Below are positions 22,271 to 33,113 of a DNA stretch of 64,000 nucleotides, piece by piece. Where the stretch lies: positions 391,531 to 455,530 of the forward strand of contig MU006219.1 of assembly GCA_010093685.1 (NCBI GenBank), read 5' to 3'. The notes under the pieces were generated by a model. The model did not search any database. It saw nothing but the letters and a program-made list of their open reading frames with translations, and had not been told where the DNA came from. The DNA comes from Ophiobolus disseminans (Eukaryota > Ascomycota > Dothideomycetes > Pleosporales > Phaeosphaeriaceae). Position 1 is the first letter of the stretch. The number at the start of each line of letters is the position of its first letter. The position numbers and the translations under genes were made by a program.

Positions 22271-22925
22271 AGCTACGGTTTGCGCTGCGTTGCGCGCCGT
22301 GTACAAATGTGGTGAAGGGCGTTGATTGTAGAGCTAGTCGGTGGCTATTAGGCGACACCGGTGAAGTGAAAAGCGTATACGAGCACTTGAAACTTTGCGT
22401 AGTATTCTCGGGATACTACAAACAGATGAAAGTGCTGCTGTTGACGTTGCGTCGATGCAGCTGCAGTCTGAAAGAATGAAAGCCTGGGGGCAAAGAAATG
22501 AGCCTGTCGCGGCCTTTGTCCGGACTAGATGCGGTGTCGCAGTTGAACCGAAACGTGCCTCTGAGGTTCGCGATGTCTACGCGACGCCTCGTGTATGAAA
22601 TGCGCGTGTTGCAAAAGTGCAGGTGGTGAGGTGAGGGAAGAGAGGAAACAGCAGCGCATCTCGTTGACAATCTCGGCCAAGACGCGGAAGGCGGAGCCGG
22701 GGTTTAGCCGACGCGACTAGTGTCCAATCGAAATGGTCCGTGCGCTGATTTTATACGTGGAGCTTCTTGATGCATGTGGACAGTTCAGCTCGAGTGAAAG
22801 GCCTCCGTTTGCTAGTCGTATGACTCCCTACTAGAAGTCTCCTTTGCCTCACGACATGGATCCTGCCTAAGCCCTTCTCAACATTTATCACCATGGAGCG
22901 TTGATCTCTCGGAACACTTCCCAAG
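22271..22925. promoter_or_regulatory. Divergent promoter region RAT1 / USO1
   Basis: 655 bases between the start codons of the minus-strand RAT1 and plus-strand USO1 genes. No coding potential supported. Both promoters must lie here or in the 5' UTRs. Confidence 0.5.
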
Positions 22926-25900
22926 ATGATGCGAGTACTCGAGGCCAACGCGCCTCCCAAGCAGACAGCCACGGATACTATCAGCACCCTCAGCAGCCGC
23001 CTAGCGAGTGCGACCCTCCTTGAAGACCGCCGTGCCGCCATACTCGGCCTGCGCAGTTTCGCCAAAGAATACCCCGCCTCGGTTGCATCTGGTGCTCTTC
23101 GTGGCCTCATCGCAGCCCTGACCCAAGATGCCGAGGATGTAGACACGCTCAAAGTGGTGTTGGAGACGCTCCTGCACCTCTTCCACCCGGATGAGAAGAG
23201 CGTACGTCACATGATGTATCAACAGAGCGCAGCTAACTAGTCGTAGCCGGAAGCGTCAGAAGAAATAGCACTGTGGCTTGCAGACCAGTTCTCACAGGTA
23301 ATTACTTCCTCTATGCCCAACTGCTAGTGCTGAGCTTATGGTAGCGGCAAGATAACATAACTATCCTCCTCGACTTCCTCGATACCCCCGACTTCTACTC
23401 GCGCCTGTACTCTCTCCAACTCATTCGAGCTGTCGCATCAGCACGACCGGAGCGAACGCAGGAATGCATTCTTATAGCGCCGCTCGGCACCTCACGACTA
23501 GTAGCTGCCCTAGACGACCCTCGAGATGCGATACGTAATGAAGGACTGGCTCTGCTCACCGACCTCTCAAGAACCTCCCCTGAGCTGCAGAAGCTGTTTG
23601 TCTTCGAGGATGTCTTCACGAAGGTCTTCAACATGATACAGGCTGATGGAGGGCTGTTGCAGGGCGCCATTGTTGTGCAAGACTGTCTCTCACTATTGGC
23701 AAACCTCATCCGGTTCAATGCGTCGAATCAGACCAACATTCGCGAAATGGGGCACATCGCAAGGTTCACAAGCCTGCTACCGGGCGCAAAGAAGCAGAAG
23801 AAGCCCCGTGCCAGTCCTGAAGATGAGGATGACTGGACTAGCCCACAGAGCGACAAGAATATCTGGGGTCTGCTAGCCATCATGCGCATGTTCCTCGTCA
23901 AAGGGAGCGCCGGCACGCCACAGAACCAGACCGCCTTCCAGAAGCATGGTCTACTAAGACAGCTCCTGAATATCGCCTTTGAACCTACGACAGTCATGCC
24001 TATTAAGATAGAGGCACTCAACACATGCGCTGACATGATAAGAGGGAACCCTCGATTACAAGAAGGTTTTGCTCAAGAGCAAGTACGACCCATCGTCCAG
24101 CCTGTAGCAAACGGAGCTTCCACGCCGAACGGCGTCGCCTCTGTGTATGTCATTGAGGCTCTGCTAAACCTAGTACTCACGCCAGCACCAAACGAATTAT
24201 TCGACCTGCGGAATGCAGCTTGTGAGTGCGTCAGGTCGTACTTCTACAGCCACATGCAAATACGCGAACACTTTTTGAATCGCGCCATTGGTGGTCATGA
24301 AGGTGGTGATGAGACAGCAAACGCTCTGACTATCTTGATGGCTGGCTCGCAAGCCTCGCCAGCATCTGATCCTTACAGGATATGGTTTGCGTCTACCTTG
24401 ATATACCATCTCATCGTGGGCGACGTCCGCGCGAAGGGTACACTGATGCAGGTCAAGGAGGGCGATGCGGAGAGCGGCGAAGAGGTCGTGACCTGTATCC
24501 AAACACTGACGGCCAACCTAATCGCAAGTCTACAGCTCGGTGAGGACGAAAGGATATCAATAGCCTATCTTATGCTTCTCATCGAGTGGCTGTATGAGGA
24601 TGCCGCTGGAGTGGACGATTTCCTGGGAGAAGCGAGCAGCTTGCAAAGTCTTGTACAGGCCACTTTGACGCCAGGCGATGACCGTGTCATCATTCGAGGT
24701 CTCTGTGCAGCACTTCTAGGTGTCGTTTACGAGTTCTCGACGAGGGACTCACCAGTGCCGCGTCGTGAACTACAACCAGTTCTCATGTCGAAACTTGGTC
24801 GCGAGAAGTATCTCGAGGCCATTTCCGAGCTTCGACAACATCCGCTAGTGCGCGACTTCGAAGTGTTGCCACGTACAGGTGGTGGAGGTGGCAGTCTACC
24901 CGACGTGTTCTTTGATGAAATGTTCATAGATTTTCTCAAAGACAACTTCAGCCGTTTGACGCGTGCGATCGATCGCAACCCCAATATTGAGCAGCACCAA
25001 TCGCATGACGGTGTCGATCGCGACATTGTGGATGCATTACGAGGCGAGAGAGACGAGAAAGAGCTGACTATTCAAGAACTCAGAACGCAACTGATGACGC
25101 TCGAGCAAAAGTTGGACCAAGAATCTGCAGACCATCGAAAAACACAGCAATCGGCAGACGAACAGCGCAACACCCTCAAGCGCATCAACGACAAACTACA
25201 TGACGATCTTGACAAGGACATTGCAAAGAAAGATCGTGAGCACCGACAAGCAATGCTCGAATTGGAAAACAAATACAGCCTTCAAGTCGTTGCACTCAAC
25301 AACAGATTGCAACAAGCATCCAAAGAATCGACACTTGCGGTTTCGAGAACCAAGCAAGAATACGATGAGAAGCTTCACGAGTCAAACAGAGCGCGTATAG
25401 AACTTGAGCGACGTCTCGAATTATCGGACAAGGCCCGACAAGAGGCTTTAGGGACGATTCGCAGCCTCGAGCAGACACAGCAGAAGACGCGCACTGAGAT
25501 TGCTACCGTCACCGAGACCCTAAGGAATCTTCAGAAACACGTGCAAGACAGCGAAGCACAAGTCAAGGGCCTCAAAGAAGAGAAAACAGAATTGCAGTCG
25601 TCCATCGATAAGCTCAAGGCGGAGAACCAGGACCTCAAGACCAAGGTCCAAGATCAGACATGGAAGGTAAAGGATGCTGAGGAGAAGCTGCGAAAGGCTG
25701 AAGCAAGTGCCAAAGGTTCGAAAGATGGCAAAGAAAAGGAGGTCAAGACGTTACAGGAGAAATTGAAGGCTGCCGAGAAGAGCACCGAAGAAAAACAGAC
25801 GGAGCTCGATGATCTCTTTGTGCTCCTGGGTGATCTCGAGGAAAAGAGGAGTAAAGATAAGGTATGTTCACTTACTCAGATATACATCGTTGGAAAACTA

Positions 25901-26010
25901 ACAACCCGCAGAAACGTCTCAAAGAACTTGGAGAAGAAGTATCGGACGGCGAAGACGATGACGATGATGAAGAGGACGGCGACGAGGATGAGGATGAAGA
26001 CGAAGATTAG
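22926..26010 (+). CDS. USO1: Vesicle-tethering protein Uso1/p115
   Basis: Four exons, 22926-23201, 23247-23297, 23345-25861 and 25912-26010, 980 residues, all phases zero. The N-terminal two thirds is the armadillo-like globular head of Uso1/p115, beginning with the fungal signature KQTATDTISTLSSRLASATL and LEDRRAAILGLRSFAKEYP. From about residue 678 to 945 there is a long coiled coil rich in Glu/Lys/Gln. The last 30 residues are almost wholly Asp/Glu, the acidic tail that binds Golgi partners. It tethers ER-derived COPII vesicles to the Golgi with Ypt1. It is shorter than yeast Uso1 and close to animal p115 and other filamentous fungi. ATG 22929 is an alternative start. Confidence 0.93.
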
Positions 26011-26520
26011 TGCTCAGTCAATCAGCTGCGCTGACATACGATTAAAGTCTACAGGACCTCTCTAGTATCGCCAATATCTTCAGTTGCACAACATTGCAAC
26101 AAATGCATTCGATCGTCTGACAGCGTGCCACGTTTTGCCTCATGCCCTTGCCTCGTACCGCCATTGGTCGCGGACGCCTAACCCCGCCAGGGTCCACTAC
26201 ACCCTGCAGCCTGCAACCTGCAACGCACGTCAACCTTGCGTCGTATGGCTATTTTTTCTCCAGTAATTCCGTTTTGCGTTGCTCGCACTGTTCTACAATG
26301 TCGCCGCGGGGCGGATAAGAGGTATCACGGGATTGATGCAACGACCCCACGTAAGGCGTACGCAATGCGTCACTCCCTCACATGTCATATCATTCATGCA
26401 CTGCATGTTTACACCCCGAAGATTAGAGTGCTAGTACTGTTAGCTACCGCGTTACAACTACGGACCGTTTGATCGACTAACTTTATTGCACTGCACTGTA
26501 AGCTCACAACCGTCGGAACC
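26011..26520. other. Intergenic, no gene seen
   Basis: About 500 bases between two plus-strand genes. ORFs lack domains. Presumably the USO1 3' UTR and the hydrolase promoter. Confidence 0.5.
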
Positions 26521-27405
26521 ATGGCGAGCCCAAGCTTTGTCTTCGAATCGAACCATGGCCTTATCAGCGTAATGGACACGACGCTCAAGAACGACGCACC
26601 AGCACTCCTCCTCCTACACGGCAACTCTTCATCCTCGAAGATCTTTCGCCATATTTGCGAATCCCCAGCCGTAACCTCACGATGGCGCGTCGTCACCTTC
26701 TGTCTCCCCGGCCACGGCTCTTCGTCCAAAGCCCCAGACCCGACTAAATCGTACAACATGCGCGGCTACGCTGAACTCGCCATCCAAGTCCTGCAACGCC
26801 TGAACATCGAGAGTGCCGTCGTCCTCGGCTGGAGTCTTGGCGGCCACATCGCCATCGAAATGATCGACCTACTCAAACATCCCGATACATTCGCCAACAG
26901 CAAAAAGATCGAATTGAAAGGCATAATGATAACCGGCACGCCCCCCGCTCTCGGCCGCGACCAAGTCCTGCAAGGCTTCAGCATGGCGAGCGAGGGTAGC
27001 GAACTCGGCCTCGCGGGCCAAAGAGACTGGAGCGAAGCCGAGGCGTTGGCCTTTTCGCAGAACAGCGCTGCCGCCGGGTTAGAAAAGTTCTGGGAGCCCT
27101 GGATGTACGAAGATGCGAAAGGCACGGATCCGCGCGTGCGCTGCGTCATGGCTCAGAATTTCCTCGACGGCGTGGGCGCGGATCAACGAAGAATCGTGGA
27201 GAGTAAAGACGTGTTGATCGCAGTCGTAAATGGCGCGGAAGAGCAGTTTGTCGATTTAGCATACCTCGACAATATACGCTGGAAGAAGCTATGGAGAGGG
27301 AATTGCATGAGACTGCAAGGCTTGCATCACGCGCCGTTCTGGGAGGAACCCGACGCTTTTGAAAAGGTGCTTGTGGAGTTTGTGCAGGATGCGGAGAGAG
27401 AGTAA
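26521..27405 (+). CDS. Alpha/beta-hydrolase fold protein
   Basis: Intronless, 294 residues. It has the canonical alpha/beta-hydrolase plan: oxyanion-hole region LLLLHGNSSSS around residue 33, FCLPGHGSS around 60-68, nucleophile elbow GWSLGG with Ser about 105, and a C-terminal His in LQGLHHAPFW near residue 276. Both the spacing and the length fit single-domain esterases, epoxide hydrolases and related enzymes. There is no signal peptide, so it is probably cytosolic. The substrate cannot be told from the sequence. Confidence 0.85.
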   Translation: MASPSFVFESNHGLISVMDTTLKNDAPALLLLHGNSSSSKIFRHICESPAVTSRWRVVTFCLPGHGSSSKAPDPTKSYNMRGYAELAIQVLQRLNIESAVVLGWSLGGHIAIEMIDLLKHPDTFANSKKIELKGIMITGTPPALGRDQVLQGFSMASEGSELGLAGQRDWSEAEALAFSQNSAAAGLEKFWEPWMYEDAKGTDPRVRCVMAQNFLDGVGADQRRIVESKDVLIAVVNGAEEQFVDLAYLDNIRWKKLWRGNCMRLQGLHHAPFWEEPDAFEKVLVEFVQDAERE

Positions 27406-27504
27406 GTTGGTGTTGCGTGGTGGGTCATGGGTTTGGCATTGTACATTAAAATACTACGATACTAGGAATACGGTATGGACCAGAAACGGAAATGTCTAGC
27501 TGAT

Positions 27505-28583
27505 TCACCCTTCCACATACTCGTTCGAAAGGTCTGTTTCCGAGGCTTCGTCGTCGTAAGTGTCTGCTGTGTATCCGTCGTCTATCTCGCTCTCATAGCC
27601 GTCGTCTGTCTCTGCTTCGTACCCATCGTCTATCTCGCCTTCATACCCGCCTTCCGATTCTACTTCGTAGCCGTCTTCGCCTTCATACTCGCCTTTGCTC
27701 TCATATCCACCCTCCTCTCCACTAGCCGGCTCCTCGGGCGTTACATATGCAGGCTCCTCGGGCGCCACATAAGCCTGCTCTTCGGGCGCAACATACGCCC
27801 CATACCCACCCGTCGTCGTCGTACACGCCGCGGTGACCGTCTTCGTGCTCCCAGGCACCGTCGACGTAATAACACTACCCAGATACTCTATACAAGCCTG
27901 CGCAATCACGGGGCCGGAGTACTGCACAAGGCGGCACGGGACGCCATATTCAGGGCAGAAATTGTCGCAGCCTGCGACGTCGGGGTTGGCGGCGCGCTTG
28001 TGTGCGTAGTAGACTTGCGTGGGCACGGTACGGGGGACGTAGGTTGTTATCGTGCTGAGATTGTGCGTTAGATTTGGGTTTGTGGGTGGGGTTATGGGGG
28101 TTAAGGGGTGGAGAAGAGGAAGGGCGCTGAGTACGTTGTAAACGTCTCCGTCTTCGTACTGCTCACAGTGCTAATCCACAGGGTAACATGCGTGTACGGT
28201 GGATAAGGCGTGTAACCGCCAGAAGAAGTCTACGGCTCAGAAGACGTATACGACTCTGGAGTAGTATAAGGCGGATAAGGAGTATAAGGCTCAGAAGACG
28301 TGTAAGGCGGATCCGGAGTATACGACGAACTGCAACTTGCCGTAGCAGTAATAGTCGTCGGCTCACCCGTCACAGTCTTGGTACTCGCGCCCCAATCGTA
28401 GTCATAGTTCTTGATCCATTTATTACAAAACTCCGTGGCGAGGTGTGCTTTAAAGGACCAGAGTGTTGCGAGGGCGTTGTCGACGTCGGAGTTGTATTGA
28501 ACGTCGGATTCGTCTGCGCGCGCGATGGGCAGGGCAAGCAAAGAGAGTGCGATAGCGATAAGAGACATTTTGGAGAACGCCAT
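27505..28583 (-). CDS. Secreted repeat protein with in-frame TAG (possible pseudogene)
   Basis: Exons complement(28135-28583, 27505-28054) with an 80-base intron (donor GTACTC, CTAAC branch, TCAG acceptor) give 332 residues if TAG at 28230-28232 is passed. The N-terminus is a signal peptide (MAFSKMSLIAIALSLLALPIARA). Region one has a Cys-containing domain ending STKTVTGEPTTITAT, then Tyr/Pro/Ser/Thr repeats (YTSSEPYTPYPPYT). Region two repeats the plan: CDNFCPEYGVPC, STKTVTAACTTTT, then PEEPAYV repeats and an acidic Glu/Asp/Tyr tail (DDGYEAETDDGYESE). The TAG replaces what the repeat predicts to be TAC (Tyr). Removing a 63-base segment beginning at that GTAG (28233-28171) would keep the frame. 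Probably a cell-wall or extracellular protein; family not named. Confidence 0.5.
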
Positions 28584-29055
28584 GCTGGGAATGAGATATT
28601 ATGGTGAAGGTGAGACTTTGAAAGAGGAAAGAAAGGCAAATGTCTTGATGGACGACTGCATGTGGGATTTTCCGCGGCCTTTCATGTTGATAGTTTTCGA
28701 CCGCTTTTGGCGTGCTCTTTGATAGTTGATCGTAGACTACCGTTTTCGGCTACTATAATGGTTGCATTCCGCATCCGATGTTTGGTGTTGCACAACGGCG
28801 TCGCACAAACGTGCGGATGCTACCGAACCTGGAAATGGGAGTGTTGACATTCCTGACGGCTGCATGCGTACGGTGCGTTACGCTGCCCAAACATGAAGGT
28901 GCGAGGAAGATTCCAAGCTTAATATCAAGCTTATCATACAATTCTAGCAGGCATCGCATGCTTGTGCCAGACCATCTTTGACTGTGACTATCTTTACAAA
29001 TCTAATTGAAGATGAATCACTTCGTGATGCTGCTGCAATTAGCTTCAAACAGCTA
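28584..29055. other. Intergenic, no gene seen
   Basis: About 470 bases. No supportable coding region or RNA gene. It holds the promoter side of the minus-strand repeat protein and the 3' flank of the glycosidase gene. Confidence 0.5.
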
Positions 29056-31596
29056 TCACAGCGCCTTCATCAACCCTTCGTGCTTGACAACCCAGCCCTC
29101 ACCCTGTGGAAAGCCCGGCGGCGCATCTCCATCATACCTTTGCCATCCAACCGCACAGTACGCAATTGCAAGTAAGAACCCAGCATTGCCCGGCATGAAA
29201 GGCGGCGGTGTCCCTCCATCTCCACCTCTGATTGCGAAACCAGCATCATCGAACTTCCAGTAATCGTACGCCGTGAGATGGTAGATCGCGCGCTTTGGAT
29301 TTCCTATCCTTGCGCTGTTGATAGCAAGTACAGGTCGACCCCAGCCACGGATGCGTGCGTCTCCCCAGATGTCCCACACTTTGTCTGCGGTGCGAAGTGC
29401 GATGGCGGAATCGACAGCTGGTGTGTCCGGGAGAATGCCCTGGAGCATGATGAGGCTGCGAGGGTCGCCAGTGAGCTTGGTTTCGTTCCACCATGTGCTA
29501 TTTAGGCCTTCGTAAACGGCGTAGAGGCCGTCGACTTGGGGTGGTAGTGCGAGGTTTGATGCGACGTGGACCCACTTATCGGGGACTGGTTGCTGGAGTT
29601 TGCGCTTCCAGTCGATGGCGGCGTCAAGGCCCCACCGCCAGTAGGCGATCTCATAAGCTAGGTTACGAGTAGAGTTTGGTGGTGTATTCTCGGTGACGCC
29701 TACGATGAAAATCATTATACACTTCTCTTGAGTACCGTACGAAGCGGACTTACCATAAGATGGCGGACCTAGATCGTACTTTCCTGTCTTGTTATTTAGT
29801 CCAGGATACGAGGCCATGTAGTTCGCAGTAGCTGTGAGCACCTTGTCCCAGCTTTGCAGGGTTTCGCGCGTCGGATGAGCTTGATACGCCAACTGAGCGA
29901 GGTACATAGGATGGGGTTGTTGCCACAATAACAGAGCGTTGATATCGCCAGGTGAACTGACACCGGTTTCGAGCTCCGTCATCTTAGGCCACCGGGCACC
30001 TTCCCAGCCCATGGACTTAGCACGAGCGAGCGATGAGGGCAAAAGCGTTTCATACAGCTCCGGAAAGATGTCGTTGAAGTACTTCTGCTTCCCCCATGTC
30101 GCCCAGTGTGCGTTGTGCCAGATGAGCATCTCCTAGAAGCTCAAGTCCGAGGTCAGTGTTTGTCTCATGATCCGTACATGGAGCGACTTGCCATGTGAAA
30201 CTTGCCTAATCTAGTCAGTCATTGGTACAGCTTCAGGACTCATAGACGACTTACCATACCACCCATTGTTCATCAAGCCACTCTCTTGTGGCGACTGGCC
30301 CTTTGCTGCACTGTTGACGCGGACATGGTACTGCGACTTGATGACGCGGCGTTGAAGCTCGGTTGCATTCGGATTAGACGATGCAGTCAAATCAACAAAG
30401 CCGCCTTCTTTCCAGTATTGGTTCCAATCCTTTACATTTTTCTCTTGAATCTTCGCCGGAAAGCTAGGTACGCGTTGGTCATGCGAGAAGTGTGCTGTGA
30501 AAGTGATTGAAGATGTGTTAGACAACGAGCTCAGGGTATACCGGTGCGCACTGATAGCCGTAGAGTTGGGCGGCTCGTTTCTAGATAGCCTCAGTGGTGT
30601 TTCTTTTGGCCATCGCAGATTGGTAAAGTATTCTAGCTCCTGCATATTGTGGCGAACATGGCCAGATGTGCGATCAACTCCGTCTTGCACAAGAGTCGTG
30701 GTGTGGTTCAAAGGAAAGTTGTAAACGCCAGCAAAAACCTAAAACGGTGTTAAATGATCGTAATCTTCTAACAAGCCTCCAAATCAACACTCACCTCGTA
30801 CTTGTAGGTTGTAGTGTGTATCGGCGGGTACGGAAAGTCCAGCTCAACTTGTAAGTCGCCGGTGCTAACAAGATCGGATTCGATACTGAAGGCGACGGCA
30901 TCCGTTTCAAAATCACCTTGCGTGATGATTTTGACATCTTTCCCGTCCACTTTGAACTTTGACGTGATGACTCCGTTCCACAGCTCGAGCTCCTGCTTAG
31001 GTTTGGTAATCAAAGACTTACTTAGTGTAACTCCTTTGAACCTCAGACCAATACGGCCAAGGTTGACTCGATTTGGGTTTGCGATAAGCCACTGCGTCGC
31101 TTGCTTGAGCTTCGGATCTGGGATATCGTAGAACACCTCTCGTCCATAAGTTTCGCGCATGAGCCCTTTGTAGTCCGATGGCATTTCGCTGATCCATTAA
31201 TAACTATCCGCAAGCAATGCATGAAATGAACTAACCCGTTGGCTGGAAGAGAGTCGTTGTGCCATGCCCAACTTGACAGCGTGTTGAACGGCAAGAAAGT
31301 CTATAGCACGTGAGTCTTTCGGTCACAACTAAACGGTGCAACACGATGTGATTGTACCTGCATGCCTGTATTGTCCACATTGAACGCAAAATTGCCGTTG
31401 CCGACTTGCAACGGCGTAGTCTCATTGTCGATTAGAATAGATCTCACGATGTTGAATCGCGAAACAACATCCTGCCTGCTCGATGTCAGGCAATGCATAT
31501 TTTCCCGGTCTTGTACTCGACTCACCTATCAATCTTTGCGTGGACTAAGCTGATCAACGAAAGGCTCCAGCAGAGAGCCGTGTTGGATGACCACAT
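29056..31596 (-). CDS. Secreted six-hairpin glycosidase-like protein
   Basis: Eight exons: complement(31526-31596, 31358-31475, 31236-31300, 30795-31188, 30255-30738, 30192-30205, 29754-30132, 29056-29699), 722 residues. Exon 1 encodes a signal peptide (MWSSNTALCWSLSLISLVHA). An N-terminal beta-sandwich begins with VGNGNFAFNVDNTGMQ and WAWHNDSLP. The catalytic-type (alpha/alpha)6 barrel starts near GWYGKFHMEMLIWHNAHWA (about residues 375-393). Glycoside-hydrolase relatives (GH65/GH95-like clan) carry a similar GKFHLEM motif. The 14-base exon 30192-30205 is needed to encode this motif. The following intron has a GCAAGT donor (GC-AG type). The intron 29700-29753 is 54 bases with no stop, so it is hidden in a long ORF. 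Substrate unknown; probably plant or fungal polysaccharide fragments. Confidence 0.8.
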
Positions 31597-32345
31597 GTCG
31601 ATGATCCTGATGATCAGCGCAATCCAAAAGTTGTCGTGAACTTTCACTTTTGCTCTCTCTCAAAAGCCGTCTTTATGTATTTGCAGGACGTGGAATCCTA
31701 CATTCCTTCGAGCATCATTCCTCGAGCCAGCTAAGCTTCCCCATGGGGTGGTCGTATTCCCGGGGTAGATATGGCCGAAGCAGGGTTCATCACAGTAGCC
31801 ATTCGACTAGTGCCGAGTCAGAGATGAAGCACCCCGCCATCTTGCACCTGGGAGTAATTTATCCGAACAGTGAAGGCGTGCGACATTTATGTTATGTCTA
31901 TAAGCGGTGATGGTGTGGAGCGGATTTTCATAGCTCCTACTCATCGAATTCGAATGGTAGGCCGTTGCAGATTGGCTGAGTGTCCTGAAATAACATTGAG
32001 TTCATCACACGCACTCTGAAACGGCGTTAAGAGCATGCAGGGTTTTCTGTTGCATATACACATCGTGTGTAGGTTCCGAGCGATGGCAGCGTCAGGAGCG
32101 ACGAGGAGTTGCGCTTACGTCACATGCCAAGACCAATCACTATTGAGCACGACAAAACTGTACCTCAACGCTAACATTACCAGTCATACAAACTATGTAG
32201 GTGTAAGCCATCAGAGCTGATTAAAAATCTCGTTTTGGCCTAGTTCACAGAAAAGGGCGGGGTTGACTCATGACATTTTCGTGCTTGCTCTGTATAAATT
32301 ACCACCAACCTAAGAACGATTTCAACCTCATCCCAAAAGTCCAAA
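31597..32345. promoter_or_regulatory. Divergent intergenic region glycosidase / methyltransferase
   Basis: About 750 bases between divergent start codons. No gene supported. A TATA-like string (gtataaat) occurs near 32292-32299, about 50 bases before the methyltransferase ATG. Confidence 0.5.
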
Positions 32346-33080
32346 ATGTCTGATTCTGGTAACAATCTCGATCAATACATTCCTTGAACGTAGCTTACAT
32401 CCAATTCCATAGTACCCGAAAACCTCAAAGCTCGAGTGAAGGAGTCTTACGATGCAATTGCCGACACTTATGCATCTCAATTCACCAAAGCGGACGACCC
32501 AATCAGGCTAGGGTACCTCCGACGTCTTTTCCAACATCTTGAGAGCAACGCGAACAACGAAGCCGGAATACTAGAACTCGGCTGCGGAGCAGGCATCCCC
32601 GCAACAAAATTCATGCTGCAGAATGAGAAGCCGCTTATCCACGTCATCGGCAACGACTTGTCCACCTCCCAACTCGATCTCGCTCGAAAGAACTTGGCCG
32701 GTTACGAAGATAGATTGACGCTTCTGGATGGTGACATGCTGTCACTTTCCTTTCCGGATTCCACGTTCGATGCCGTATCCGGCTTCTACAGCATCATCCA
32801 CCTGCCGCGCGAAGAGCAGACGCAACTCATGCGCAAGATCGTCAAATGGCTGAAGCCAGGTGGACTATTTCTTGGAAACTTCTCAGCGACTGAGATGTCC
32901 GGTTTCGCGGCGGATCATTGGTTGGACCAGGAGAAAGGGTGGATGTATTGGAGTGGCTGGGGCGAGGAGGCGAGTCTGAAAATGGTTGAAGAGGTCGGGT
33001 TGGAGGTGCTTACAAAGGATCTTCATCAAGATGAGGGCGACGCGAAATTCTTGTGGGTGCTAGCGAAAAAAGCGATCTGA
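32346..33080 (+). CDS. Class I SAM-dependent methyltransferase
   Basis: Two exons, 32346-32358 and 32413-33080, 226 residues. The first exon has only 13 bases (MSDS plus one base); the 54-base intron begins GTAACA and ends ATAG. Motif I is ILELGCGAGIPATKFM (SAM-binding glycine loop). The acidic strand end is IGNDLSTSQLDLARKN, motif II is LTLLDGDMLSLSF, and post-motif GFYSIIHLPREEQ and LKPGGLFLGNF follow. This is a free-standing small-molecule-type methyltransferase fold without a second domain. The acceptor is unknown. It is divergent from the glycosidase and convergent with the Zn2Cys6 regulator (33 bases between stops). Confidence 0.88.
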
Positions 33081-33113
33081 GTAAGCAGACGGAGTCCGGT
33101 GGTTCGAGAACCT

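Noticed and set aside
27475..28071. 198-codon plus-strand hydrophobic ORF
   Set aside because: It is the complement of the acidic/PEEP repeat tail of the minus-strand gene; the hydrophobicity is a by-product of the repeat.
33094..33110. ggttcgagaacc resembling a tRNA B box
   Set aside because: It lies in the short gap between two convergent genes with no upstream A box or tRNA fold.
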